In this document: in pieces, positions 29,590 through 37,980 of the stretch
How positions within the stretch are numbered: the stretch's first letter is position 1
How the letters are laid out: each line of letters begins with the position of its first letter
DNA from: Paenibacillus sp. RC334
Lineage (GTDB): Bacteria; Bacillota; Bacilli; Paenibacillales; Paenibacillaceae
Reading direction: 5' to 3'
Length of the DNA: 64,000 nt
Assembly (NCBI RefSeq): GCF_030034735.1
Contig: NZ_CP125370.1
Span: 1,054,001 to 1,118,000, forward strand
Position numbers and translations under genes: made by a program
The notes under the pieces: generated by a model
What the model was told of the DNA's origin: nothing
Seen by the model: the letters and a program-made list of their open reading frames with translations, nothing else
The model's database searches: none

Positions 29590-30951
29590 ATGGAACGGGA
29601 ACTTACTACTAAAGAATTAATCGGTGATTCGGCAGGTTCAATTGCATTGAGTATCATGACAGCCCTATTAGGTCTGATGACATTCTACTACACCGACATT
29701 GTTGGAGTTTCGGCTGGTGTTGTAGGTACAGCCTTGTTATTTACCAAGCTTCTAGACGCTGGCGCAGATATTGGAATGGGGGTACTTCTAGACCGAACTC
29801 GTTCTAAGCACGGTCAAGCCCGCCCTTGGCTGCTAAGAATGATCATCCCGATATTTGTATCCATTTTGCTGCTGTTCAGCGTTCCCGATCTAAGCCCAGG
29901 GGCAAAAATAACTTACGCTGTTATAACTAACATCATATTTTATATTTTTGTGTTTACTCCTACATCGATTCCTTATCAGAGCCTAATGGCTTTAACGACA
30001 AGAAGCCAGCAGGATCGAACCTTAATGGGGATATTACGAGCCTCTTCTAATTATTTCACAGGAGCAATCATCGTCATGGCTTTCATTCCGGCTGTCAATG
30101 CTCTTGGAGGAGGCAAGAAAGAATGGACGCTTTTAACAGCAATCCTGGGGTTGATCGCTTCTCTTGGAATCTATTTGACCTTCCGTTATTCCAAAGAAAG
30201 ATATAATACCCAACAATTGAAAGATGTCGGTGAGATAAAGAAAAACTATACAATGAGAAAAGGTCTTAAACTGCTTTTTACGAACAAATATTGGCTTATT
30301 ATATTTTTTATCGCACTAATCTCGAATATTAATTTTGCTGTATCCGCTTCAGCCGGGATGTATTACGCCAAGTATATCTGGGGCAATCTTAATTTGGTAG
30401 GAATCATGGGAGCGCTCTCTTTTATCCCGATGGTACTCGTTTTTCTTGTCTCTGGACCTGTCATCAAGCGATGGGGCCAGCGAAATACTGCCATCTTCGG
30501 ATTGGCAGTTGGGATCCTGGGCTCTCTAATTCGATTCATTGATCTTAACAGCATCCCGATTGGCCTGGCTGGATCCGTACTGCAAGGGTTCGGTGTGATT
30601 CCTCTGATGATTGTGCTAGGACCGCTTATGACGAGTACGATTGAATACGGCGAATGGAAGCATGGGCAACGGATTATTGGGTTGACGAATAGTGTGAACT
30701 CCTTCGGTGGTAAAATCGGTACGGCGCTTGGAACGGCACTCATTGGCTGGTTGCTTGCTTTCGGGCATTATCAGGAGGGTGCATTAATACAGACAGATAC
30801 TGCAAAATCGATGATCATCGTTATGAATATTTATTTGCCATTATTCACTTATATTTGCATGGCTATTTTGTTATTTTTCTACTCACTAGAGAAGCAGTAC
30901 GTTGGCATTCTGGATGACCTAAAGAAAAGACGGGAAGAAGTTCCCGAATAA
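29590..30951 (+). CDS. GPH-type glycoside/sugar:cation symporter (MFS)
   Basis: Twelve-helix transporter of 453 aa in the glycoside-pentoside-hexuronide group. Diagnostic features are the 'FYYTDIVG' helix 2 region, 'LLDAGADIGMGVLLDRTRSKHGQARPW' (split: 'KLLDAGADIGMG' and 'DRTRSKHGQARPWLL') and 'EYGEWKHGQR' in the second half. It imports oligosaccharides or glycosides with Na+ or H+, which the cytoplasmic GH3 and GH2 enzymes would then cleave. The start ATG lies 10 nt after AAGGAGT. It is the transporter of this locus. Confidence 0.9.
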   Translation: MERELTTKELIGDSAGSIALSIMTALLGLMTFYYTDIVGVSAGVVGTALLFTKLLDAGADIGMGVLLDRTRSKHGQARPWLLRMIIPIFVSILLLFSVPDLSPGAKITYAVITNIIFYIFVFTPTSIPYQSLMALTTRSQQDRTLMGILRASSNYFTGAIIVMAFIPAVNALGGGKKEWTLLTAILGLIASLGIYLTFRYSKERYNTQQLKDVGEIKKNYTMRKGLKLLFTNKYWLIIFFIALISNINFAVSASAGMYYAKYIWGNLNLVGIMGALSFIPMVLVFLVSGPVIKRWGQRNTAIFGLAVGILGSLIRFIDLNSIPIGLAGSVLQGFGVIPLMIVLGPLMTSTIEYGEWKHGQRIIGLTNSVNSFGGKIGTALGTALIGWLLAFGHYQEGALIQTDTAKSMIIVMNIYLPLFTYICMAILLFFYSLEKQYVGILDDLKKRREEVPE

Positions 30952-30971
30952 TCGTTGTGTCAAAATAGAAC

Positions 30972-31143
30972 TAGTATTTCCCTGGAGACCCGATATCTGT
31001 GCCTGGTTGCGTTCGACTTCTCAAGCCGTTGCCCCACGCTGCAATTCTTCCATCGAGGCGATTCGTCGGCTCAGACACTGGATCGTTAGTGCGCTCTGCT
31101 CAATTTCAGCGATGTTGAGCCAGCTTCCATGCTTGGGGGTGTC
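30972..31143 (-). mobile_element. IS630-family transposase remnant
   Basis: On the minus strand the frame reads 'DTPKHGSWLNIAEIEQSA', 'LTIQCLSRRIASMEELQRG', the C-terminal catalytic region of IS630-type transposases (family form TPKHGSWLN-AEIE). A TGA at 31,021-31,023 stands where the family has a Trp, followed by 'EVERNQ'. Only the 3' end of the element remains; it belongs to a different IS630 subgroup from the element at 35.4 kb. Confidence 0.75.
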
Positions 31144-31615
31144 CAACGCAACGTCTTTTATTGACCTGACTGTCGAAGGCTGGGAAAAGACAATGTCTAT
31201 CAATGTGACGAGCATTTTCCTCGGCCATAAGTATATCATTCCTCACATGATCGAGGCGGGAGGAGGCTCGATTATCAATATCTCTTCCATCGCAGGCTTG
31301 ACCGGCGGAAGTGGATCCGGCCCATACACCGCAAGCAAAGGGGCCGTACGTATGCTGACCAAGGCGACGGCGGTCGATTTCGTCAAGTACAATATCCGCG
31401 CGAACTCCATCCATCCCGGATACATTGAGACGCCAATGACAGTCGATTTGTTTAAGGATGAGAATATGAATCAATGGTTCCTATCACAGACGCCGCTTCC
31501 ACGTTTGGGCAAGCCGGAGGATATCGCCAACGGCGTCCTGTTCCTGGCGTCGGACGAGTCTTCCTACATTACGGGCGTGGAACTTCCAATTGATGGCGGT
31601 TATTACGCGAAATAA
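31138..31615 (+). pseudogene. SDR-family oxidoreductase, 5'-truncated
   Basis: From 'GVSNATSFIDLTVEGWEKT' onward this is a normal short-chain dehydrogenase: catalytic Ser in 'NISSIAG', 'YTASKGA' and a C-terminal 'DGGYYAK'. The Rossmann half with the TGxxxGIG loop is missing; its place is taken by the IS630 remnant on the opposite strand. The frame is open upstream to 31,007 but that part is IS sequence. Presumably inactive. Confidence 0.8.
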
Positions 31616-31674
31616 TAGCATTCATCTCGGACCTTCGCGGACCCCCTTCTCTGTATCAGCGAGGGACTAGTGAA

Positions 31675-31971
31675 GTGACGGACGATATCGGCTGCTACCT
31701 TAAGATCAAGCACCTCCCGATTACGGATAACTCGAAAAGGATTTGTATGACAGATTGGAACTCCTATGATACCGCGAATGTTGTGGAAGTTGTAGCAGCG
31801 GGTAACTGCTGGACGACACCAGGTTCCTTAGATAACACCTACGTTACCCCAATTGTTGAAGGTGTTCAGAACGGCAGAATTGACAGGGCTCGTCTGGAGA
31901 AAAATATAAAATATCTATTGAATGTGACCATAAAGAGAACAAGAATTGGATATAGCCGTAATCATAAATAG
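31675..31971 (+). pseudogene. GH3 glycosidase fragment
   Basis: 'MTDWNSYDTANVVEVVAAGN', 'PIVEGVQNGRIDRARLEKNI' and 'KYLLNVTIK' match the region around and after the nucleophile Asp of GH3 enzymes. Both ends are missing. The fragment differs from the intact GH3 at 22.5 kb, so it is the relic of a second GH3 gene. Confidence 0.75.
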
Positions 31972-32054
31972 CTCTCTCATACAGCTCCTCATGCTATTGC
32001 CTTCTGTTATATGAGTAATTGAAGGGCGGGTGGCAGAAGCCGAGAATAGCCCCC

Positions 32055-32106
32055 AAAAATCAGAACACGCAATCCAGATCCCAGGATTGCGTGTTCTGAT
32101 TTTTTG
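32055..32106 (+). terminator. rho-independent terminator
   Basis: AAAATCAGAACACGCAATCC and its exact complement enclose an 8-nt loop and are followed by six T. It is one of the strongest hairpins in the window and closes the glycan locus on this strand. Confidence 0.9.
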
Positions 32107-32199
32107 TCTTTTATAGGTTATCGGCTTCAGTATTCGTGGGGGGCTTGATGTATATTTGGATTTTACTATACTGAATACAAACGTATGAAATCAGATTGG

Positions 32200-32323
32200 G
32201 ATATTTGAAAGAATACCAAAAATTCTTTACTGAAGCTGAAATATGGTTGATTCATTCTGACAAACCGATTTTAGTTGGGTCTGGTAGTTATCACTTTGAG
32301 TTTGTTACGGGACAATCTCTTTG
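32200..32323 (+). pseudogene. short gene remnant, unknown
   Basis: One frame reads 'YLKEYQKFFTEAEIWLIHSD', 'KPILVGSGSYHFEFV' before a stop. It has no start or ribosome site. Protein-like composition suggests a remnant; family unknown. Confidence 0.3.
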
Positions 32324-32349
32324 AATTTTTAGATACTTTGATTGCAAAG

Positions 32350-32380
32350 AAGGGGCTGCTTTAAAAGCAGCCCCTTTCGG
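32350..32380. terminator. terminator hairpin
   Basis: AAGGGGCTGCTTT and AAAGCAGCCCCTT pair almost without a loop. It lies just downstream of the minus-strand glycosidase pseudogene. Confidence 0.75.
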
Positions 32381-32404
32381 ATATCTTTTGTCTGGAATTT
32401 AAGT

Positions 32405-32737
32405 TCATTTGGTAGATCGCGCAAGAAGCTTACTTCTTCTCTGATGTTTTGCTTTGGCGCCTTTTTCGGTGTAGTTAAACATGGACATGCTCCCCCTTCC
32501 GCTGAAATCAGGAGCCCAACACTGGACGCCTGCTAAGCCATGTGTTTTGCCTCATTTAATAACATCATGGTAGATAGCAGTTTGTCCTTCTTCGTTATGA
32601 GGATACCCCTTGACCGTTTTTGACCATCCGGCGAATGGACCTTCCACCTTTCCTGAAGGATAGGAAAACTCGGCAATAAATACGAGGAGGCCGACCTGCT
32701 CATTGATGGCGGTAACCATTTTCTTATACATGACCAT
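32405..32737 (-). pseudogene. C-terminal remnant of a glycosidase (GH53-like)
   Basis: Minus-strand frame with 'FIAEFSYPSGKVEGPFAGWS', 'GYPHNEEGQTAIYHDVIK', then a TGA where a Trp is expected, then in phase 'GKTHGLAGVQCWAPDFSG', 'MSMFNYTEKGAKAKH'. This looks like the end of a TIM-barrel endo-galactanase (GH53-like); the exact family is uncertain. The gene has lost its 5' part and carries the nonsense codon. Confidence 0.6.
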
Positions 32738-32785
32738 AGAAAAATGTACTGAATTCTAAGTTTTCTATTGCTAGAGAATATATAG

Positions 32786-32830
32786 TTGATAATCATTATC
32801 ACCTGTGATATATTGTTAACAAGTAAATAA
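32786..32830 (+). promoter_or_regulatory. promoter with Fur-box-like palindrome and first MarR-type repeat
   Basis: TTGATA (32,786-32,791), 17 bp, TATATT (32,809-32,814) form a good promoter for the marR-nitroreductase operon. TGATAATCATTATCA at 32,787-32,801 is a perfect 7-1-7 palindrome identical to the Bacillus Fur consensus and covers the -35. An 18-bp repeat TTGTTAACAAGTAAATAA starts at the -10; its second copy (two mismatches) is at 32,879-32,896 just before the ribosome site. Confidence 0.7.
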
Positions 32831-32910
32831 TATAAATTTTTATTTCTTATTTTCTTTTTATTATTTAAGCATTTTTTATTGTTTACCAGTAAATAAGGAG
32901 CGATTGAAGG

Positions 32911-33393
32911 ATGGACACAGAAGATCGAACCAAACAACTGCTATATGAGCAGTATATTCGGTTTTTACATGCGTATGAGAGTTATAAGGATACGGAAATC
33001 GAACATTTTCTCAGTATCGCCCAAAGGGAAGCCATTGAGAAAATTCCCCGGCATTTGACTGCGGTTCATGTGATTGATTGCATCGGCCGGCATGAGCCTA
33101 TTAACAGCACGGGGATTGCCGAAGCGATGAATTTGTCCAAGGCGAGTATTACCAAGATCGGCAACAAACTGCTGGAGGAAGGATTCGTCAAGCGCACACA
33201 AATGAATGACAACAAGAAAGAGAGTTATTTTCGATTGTCGCCACAAGGAAAAAAAATCTTCGAATTGCATGAACGTCTGCATGTGCTTGAAGCTGAACGT
33301 TTCTATCGTTTTTTGGACAAATATTCGGATGGGGAATTGAAGGTAATCCATAAATTTCTTCAGGATAGCAATATGGACATCGAATCCAGATAA
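32911..33393 (+). CDS. MarR-family transcriptional regulator
   Basis: Winged-helix regulator, 160 aa. Core: 'LTAVHVIDCIGRHEPINSTG', 'AEAMNLSKASITKIGNKLLE' (recognition helix) and the wing 'RTQMNDNKKESYFRLSPQGK'. Such proteins usually repress their own operon and lose DNA affinity on binding a small aromatic or oxidant. Here it is the first gene of an operon with two nitroreductases, and an 18-bp direct repeat flanks the promoter, suggesting autoregulation. A Fur-box-like palindrome adds possible iron control. The ATG follows a TAAGGAGCGATTGAAGG site. Confidence 0.9.
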   Translation: MDTEDRTKQLLYEQYIRFLHAYESYKDTEIEHFLSIAQREAIEKIPRHLTAVHVIDCIGRHEPINSTGIAEAMNLSKASITKIGNKLLEEGFVKRTQMNDNKKESYFRLSPQGKKIFELHERLHVLEAERFYRFLDKYSDGELKVIHKFLQDSNMDIESR

Positions 33394-33413
33394 ACCGAAG
33401 GAGAGTGAAGCAC

Positions 33414-34001
33414 TTGAGTCTGGCTGAATTGATCAGGGAACGCAGAAGTATCCGTAAACGTAATTCCACGCCGGTGGAACAAGAGCTGGTGGTTGAATTG
33501 TTAAGCAGTGCATCCCGGCTGCAACCGTCCGTAGACGCTGCATCCTGGCGCGTTGTATATGCCGGGACTCCTAAAGCACGCAAACGGCTGGTCGATTGTA
33601 TGCTTGAACAGATGTCGCAGAGTAAGCTGGGCAAGTTGATTCCGAGAAAACTACTGGATGTTTTAAAAAAGAGTTTCACCGATATCCCCGCCCATGTCAT
33701 TGTTATTTCCACTGCGGGCCCGGACCGTCTGACGAACGACCGCAATTATGCGGCTGTCTGCGGGATGATGCAGAGCTTCCAACTGCTGGGCTGGGAACGG
33801 GGATTAGGCATGCTGTGGTATACAGAGTCCATGATTCAGCATGAGAGATTTTTCAAAGGAATTGGCCTGCGTGAGGATGAAAGATTCGTAGGCATTTTCC
33901 ATCTGGGGTACTACGACAAAGCACCAAGGAGCCGTAAAAGAACGCCAGCCGAGCAGAAGTGGACCGTATTTCAGGGACAGGCCACACAGGGGAGGGTGTA
34001 A
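33414..34001 (+). CDS. nitroreductase-family protein
   Basis: FMN-dependent nitroreductase fold, 195 aa. 'LAELIRERRSIRKRNSTPVE' is the FMN phosphate-binding start of the family, and 'MMQSFQLLGWERGLGMLWYT' the dimer/active-site helix. The TTG start is chosen because AAGGAG lies 10 nt upstream; the GTG at 33,405 is inside that site. It is 20 bp behind the marR gene and 2 bp before a second, shorter nitroreductase gene, so the three form an operon. Substrates may be quinones, nitroaromatics or flavins. Confidence 0.88.
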   Translation: MSLAELIRERRSIRKRNSTPVEQELVVELLSSASRLQPSVDAASWRVVYAGTPKARKRLVDCMLEQMSQSKLGKLIPRKLLDVLKKSFTDIPAHVIVISTAGPDRLTNDRNYAAVCGMMQSFQLLGWERGLGMLWYTESMIQHERFFKGIGLREDERFVGIFHLGYYDKAPRSRKRTPAEQKWTVFQGQATQGRV

Positions 34002-34003
34002 AA

Positions 34004-34489
34004 ATGAAATTATCCGATTTGGTCGGAGAAATGAGCAGTCCGATACATTTTATGGATCGTCCGGTACCGCAGCAGCTGATACTGGAGCTGCTTAATCATG
34101 CTGTATGGGCACCGAACGATGGGCTCCGCGAGCCGTGGCGGTTTATTTTTGCCGATAACTGCAAAGGGGGGCTCATGCAGGGGTTACAGGAACCGGCTCC
34201 GGCGTATCTGCTGGTAGCGATGAAGGAAGAGACGGACCGCCATAAGCAGGAGGATGACCTTGCCGCCGTCTACTGCCTGATCCAAAACTTTCGTCTGCTG
34301 GCCCATGAGCAAGGCCTGGGTGTGCGCTGTACGCTGCATGACTGGATGTATGACCGGAGCCGTGCAGCTACTTTTGGGATACAGGTCAACGAGCGTATCG
34401 CTGCGGTACTGGAATTGGGGTACGCCGCGGCTCACCCGCAAGGGAAACCTGAGGTTCCTGAGCCCCAGCTGCGGTTCGAGCTGCTGTAG
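34004..34489 (+). CDS. nitroreductase-family protein (second)
   Basis: A 161-aa paralogue of the preceding gene and shorter than typical nitroreductases. 'NHAVWAPNDGLREPWRFIFA' is the family's FMN-binding loop and 'LIQNFRLLAHEQGLGVRCT' the matching active-site helix. The first Arg-rich phosphate-binding strand is weak ('MSSPIHFMDRPVP'), so it may work only as a partner in a heterodimer with the preceding protein. GGGGAGGG lies 7 nt upstream of the ATG. Confidence 0.85.
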   Translation: MKLSDLVGEMSSPIHFMDRPVPQQLILELLNHAVWAPNDGLREPWRFIFADNCKGGLMQGLQEPAPAYLLVAMKEETDRHKQEDDLAAVYCLIQNFRLLAHEQGLGVRCTLHDWMYDRSRAATFGIQVNERIAAVLELGYAAAHPQGKPEVPEPQLRFELL

Positions 34490-34511
34490 GGGCGACTTAT
34501 TTGCATGAGGG

Positions 34512-34551
34512 ACGGCCCTGCCTGTGCACAGGCAGGGCCGTTTCCTTTTTT
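34512..34551 (+). terminator. rho-independent terminator
   Basis: ACGGCCCTGCCTGTG and CACAGGCAGGGCCGT form a 30-bp perfect palindrome followed by a T-rich tail. It ends the nitroreductase operon. Confidence 0.92.
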
Positions 34552-34717
34552 GAGTCCTCGGGGGGGCGGCAATTTTATCGACCTTTTAAATAATAGAGAG
34601 TAATGCAGGCAAACAATACAAGAAAGATTTTAGTGCAGGACATACATAATTACGAAAAATATGATTTTAACGAATAATTATTAAAAGATTATAATAATTA
34701 AGGAGGTCGTTGTACAT

Positions 34718-35431
34718 ATGAATAAACAAATAAAAGTTCATTAAATGAGTCGAATTGATGATCTTCCGTGGTTTGTTACGGAATTTATTGATAGCAGAAA
34801 ACGAAAACTTTCTCCCACAACGCTTCTGAACTATTGCCACGAATATATTACATTTTTTGATTGGTTAGTTGCAGAAAACTTTACCGCAGATAGCCGTAGA
34901 AACATTAATTTAGCCACTTTAGAGAAACTAACCATTCGTGAAGTGGAGAATTTTTTATCTTTTTTGGAGTATCAACTAGGGAATACCAAGCTAACCATTA
35001 ACCGTAAATTGTCATCACTAAAATCCTTATTTGATTACTTACAGAACAAAGCTGAAACAAGTGACCTAAAGCCATATATCCAGCGCAATGTCATGGCCAA
35101 AATGGATTTAAATGTAATTAAAGAAAGCCAAGAAACCATCGCCAATCGCATTGAAGGGAAAATTCTCAGAGAAGATGATTTTGAGTCGTTTAGGCTATTT
35201 GTAGCCTATGATTACGGAGAAATCAATAAAGAGAATAAACGCATTTTCAATTTCCATCAATTGAATCGTGAACGCGATACAGCCATTGTTTCCCTCATTT
35301 TAGGATCAGGTCTTAGACTCTCTGAGGTGGCAGGTATTAACCTTGAAGATCTGGATATGAATAAAGCATTAGTGCGTGTTATACGTAAAGGTAATAAAGA
35401 ACAATATGCAGTGAATAATATGGATAAATGA
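34718..35431 (+). pseudogene. xerS: XerS-like tyrosine recombinase, nonsense and truncated
   Basis: Starts with a good AAGGAGG site and ATG, but codon 9 is TAA (34,742-34,744). The frame then continues with 'LPWFVTEFIDSRKRKLSPTT', 'LLNYCHEYITFFDWLV' and the first catalytic block 'LGSGLRLSEVAGINLEDL', matching XerS of Firmicutes. After 'RKGNKEQY' homology stops, so the C-terminal catalytic H-x-x-R and Tyr are absent. An internal ATG at 34,745 could still yield the N-terminal part. An IS630-family element begins 12 bp after the remnant's end. Confidence 0.85.
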
Positions 35432-35442
35432 TTAACTAATTA

Positions 35443-36360
35443 AACCGCAATTAAGAATTAACACCTAATCAACAGGCGATCAATTGTTTCCATCGGTTGC
35501 TTATTGATTCGCTTCATAAACTGGCTGACGTGAAGCTTAATCTTATAAAACTTCTCAAAAAAGACGTAGTTGACCACATCGGATTTGAGCCACAACCATA
35601 ATCCTTCGACCGGATTCAGGTTTGGACTGTAAGGTGGCAGAAAGACGAGTTGCAAACGCGGATGCTCCTTTAAAAAAGGCTGCAACCCCGTGGCATGATG
35701 AATCCGGCTGTTGTCCAGAATCATAGCCATCTTCCCGATAGGGTACGCCGACAGAAGATCTTGGAGGAAGCGAATAAAGGCCTCCACATCAGCCTTTTCT
35801 TCTTCACGGTGATGCACCTGTCCGGTTTCGTAGTGGATCGCTCCAAACAACTTGGCGCCTTCATGTTTGCCGTACGTTGGCACTTGGCGTTGCTTTCCAC
35901 GCACACTCATAGTGACGCCAAACTCTCGCTTGATCCACTTCGCTACGAACGGCAGTGTCCAGATATAGAGAGCTTCAAAGCCCACATCCGCTGGCTGTTG
36001 CTGCTCCAGCATAGCAGCTAATTGATGACGCTGCTCTTCCGTAAGTTTAGGCGGCTGTCCGGGGGAGTGACTCATTTCCAGCCCGGCAAGACCCTGCTCT
36101 TGGTAGCTCCTCCAGTAGATACTGATGGTTTGACGAATGCGACCAAGCAAATCGCCGATCTCCAAAAACGAGTGTCCTTCCAGACGAAGACGTACGGCCA
36201 AGTACCTTTCGTAAAGCCGTTTATCGGATGTTTCTTTCATGGCTCTATTCAATTGCTCGATTTCTTCACTCTTCATTTTTATCGCCACCTTGGGTTGATC
36301 TTACTATTTATTACCCGATTTGGCGTTTGAAGTGGTTCTGTTGGTTTGTTAATTGCGTTC
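35443..36360 (-). mobile_element. IS630-family insertion sequence, internally deleted
   Basis: A 918-bp element. The ends are imperfect inverted repeats (left AACCGCAATTAAGAA, right on the opposite strand GAACGCAATTAACAA), each bordered by TA, the dinucleotide IS630 elements duplicate on insertion. It encodes one transposase on the minus strand that lacks its central part. The ends look intact, so it could be moved by a related transposase supplied in trans. Confidence 0.75.
35458..36288 (-). CDS. IS630-family transposase with in-frame central deletion
   Basis: DDE transposase of 276 aa; intact relatives are about 340-360. N-terminal helix-turn-helix ('HSFLEIGDLLGRIRQTISIY') and C-terminal catalytic blocks ('MILDNSRIHHA', 'LPPYSPNLNPVEGLWLW') are present. 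Between 'FGVTMSVRG' and 'KQRQVPTYGKHE' about 60-70 residues are missing in frame, including the segment that normally carries the first catalytic Asp. The protein should therefore bind ends but not cut. The frame is otherwise open. Confidence 0.88.
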   Translation of the reverse strand: MAIKMKSEEIEQLNRAMKETSDKRLYERYLAVRLRLEGHSFLEIGDLLGRIRQTISIYWRSYQEQGLAGLEMSHSPGQPPKLTEEQRHQLAAMLEQQQPADVGFEALYIWTLPFVAKWIKREFGVTMSVRGKQRQVPTYGKHEGAKLFGAIHYETGQVHHREEEKADVEAFIRFLQDLLSAYPIGKMAMILDNSRIHHATGLQPFLKEHPRLQLVFLPPYSPNLNPVEGLWLWLKSDVVNYVFFEKFYKIKLHVSQFMKRINKQPMETIDRLLIRC

Positions 36361-36362
36361 TA

Positions 36363-36963
36363 TATAGTTTAGTGTTGACAATCCAGACCGCAGTTACTTC
36401 CATATGAAGTTAAATGATATAATTCATTCTAAGTGGTGTTAATTCTCTAGAATTATATACAGATGCAAGCATTGAGAATTAAAAGTTCTCTAACTTCATT
36501 CTGTGGAGTGCTGCTTCGCACAGAGGCTAGACCCTCCGCCTTATTCAACACCATGCACTTTCTTATTCAATACTTACCTTATTATATTCTCCCAAGACAG
36601 AAGATAGTGGGATAAATAAATGTTATATTTCGCTTGATACATATGGTTATTTTCGATAAAGTATCGTAGTAAGATGAATTTTCCCTATGAAGGGGTATAT
36701 AACGTTCGGTAGAAACCAAATCTAATTAGACGGCTTATACTGCTCATACAGTATCTCTTTCAGTGCTTCTTTTGTCGAACGCTGACAGGCCCTTATCGGT
36801 GAAAAAAGCTTTAAAAATAATGATTGAAAACGCTTCCTTTTGTGTATATACTCTTACTACATCACAGAGGCAGCAGCCAAGTAAACATTACTGTGGAACA
36901 CGATAATCATCTTTGTAGAACATGTAAAACGACCCCATGCATACGCACAGGGCCGATATAATC
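36363..36963. other. 600-bp gap without a gene
   Basis: AT-rich DNA between the insertion sequence and cyclophilin gene. No frame of interest on either strand. One cre-like string TGAAAACGCTTCCT at 36,825-36,838 stands alone with no sugar gene beside it. Confidence 0.5.
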
Positions 36964-37641
36964 TTACTTCACTTTGACTGGAGCCGGATATTTCTTACCC
37001 AGCGTGTCCACGGTTACTTTTTTCATCGTAGCTGGTTTGATGGGTTTATCATTGCCGTCACGCTTGGAGTTCACGATGGCATCTACCACGTCTAATCCAG
37101 ACGTTACTTTGCCGAAAGCAGCGTATTGACCGTCAAGGTAATCTGCATCGGCAACCATGATGAAAAATTGCGATCCGGCTGAATCCAGATCTGCTGAGCG
37201 GGCCATGGATAGTACGCCGCGCGTGTGCTTGAGCGTATTGTTGACACCGTTGCTCTTGAACTCGCCTTTGATGCTGTAGCCGGGGCCGCCTGTACCGTTA
37301 CCCTGCGGGTCACCGCCCTGAATCATGAAGCCGGGGATGACACGATGGAAGATCGTACCGTTGTAAGCGCCCTTTTGCACCAGGGAAATGAAATTGTTAA
37401 CTGTGTTCGGTGCTACTTCCGGGTACAGCTCAAGTTTAATCTTTTTACCGTCGTTCATGACAATCGTGACGACAGGATGGGAAACAGGTTTGCTTTTGTC
37501 TTTAGTCGCGGCAGGGGTTGTGTTGCTTGTCCGGCTTGCGGCTTCAACATCTGTCGCTTTTGTGCCGCATCCAGCAACCAGCACGAGCATGGTAGCCAGC
37601 AGGCACAGCACATACCAGGGACGTATCGTTTTTCGGATCAT
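36964..37641 (-). CDS. cyclophilin-type peptidyl-prolyl isomerase lipoprotein
   Basis: Exported proline isomerase, 225 aa. Signal 'MIRKTIRPWYVLCLLATMLV' ends in the lipobox VAGC; a Ser/Thr/Lys linker follows. The cyclophilin domain from about residue 60 has the signature 'FHRVIPGFMIQGGDPQGNGT' and 'GSQFFIMVADADYLDGQYAA'. It assists folding of secreted proteins at the outer face of the membrane. The start ATG follows AGGAGG; an upstream in-frame extension has no ribosome site. Confidence 0.93.
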   Translation of the reverse strand: MIRKTIRPWYVLCLLATMLVLVAGCGTKATDVEAASRTSNTTPAATKDKSKPVSHPVVTIVMNDGKKIKLELYPEVAPNTVNNFISLVQKGAYNGTIFHRVIPGFMIQGGDPQGNGTGGPGYSIKGEFKSNGVNNTLKHTRGVLSMARSADLDSAGSQFFIMVADADYLDGQYAAFGKVTSGLDVVDAIVNSKRDGNDKPIKPATMKKVTVDTLGKKYPAPVKVK

Positions 37642-37814
37642 TTGTATTCCTCCTGAAAGGTTAGATGTGTAAAATCCTAAATTATAGTTTGGGACAGCGC
37701 AGAGCACTTTTCCGTTTTCTATCATACCTTTTTTTGTGGGGATAAGGAAATACGGGTTTGAATTCCGTATTCTTGGCCCATACTGCTGCTATTCCCAAGG
37801 AAAGGGGCAGAATC

Positions 37815-37928
37815 ATGGTGGAGGTAGACAAAAAGCTGGCTAAAGGTCTCATATGGGGTATGGCGTTCAGTCTGCCGGTTTGGGTAGGGGTGCTATATTC
37901 GGTACAACACATCCGTGACTGGCTATAA
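37815..37928 (+). CDS. small single-pass membrane protein (37 aa)
   Basis: A short frame reading 'MVEVDKKLAKGLIWGMAFSL', 'PVWVGVLYSVQHIRDWL'. AAAGGGG lies 8-9 nt before the ATG. The sequence has a charged N-terminus and one predicted membrane helix (residues 11-29). A terminator hairpin follows the stop directly, which supports a real gene. Function unknown. Confidence 0.6.
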   Translation: MVEVDKKLAKGLIWGMAFSLPVWVGVLYSVQHIRDWL

Positions 37929-37948
37929 TATAATCAAGCGTGGAGATA

Positions 37949-37980
37949 GGCCAAAACCGGGATGGTTTTGGCTTATTTAT
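37949..37980. terminator. bidirectional terminator
   Basis: GCCAAAACC and GGTTTTGGC pair around a 5-nt loop followed by TTATTTAT, between the small membrane protein gene and the convergent YqkE-like gene. Confidence 0.75.

Noticed and set aside
32533..32937. 134-codon minus-strand frame
   Set aside because: It crosses the promoter of the marR operon in an AT-rich repeat-like composition; the true remnant there is the glycosidase in another frame.
36825..36838. cre-like sequence TGAAAACGCTTCCT
   Set aside because: Two mismatches to the consensus and no carbon-metabolism gene beside it; likely chance.
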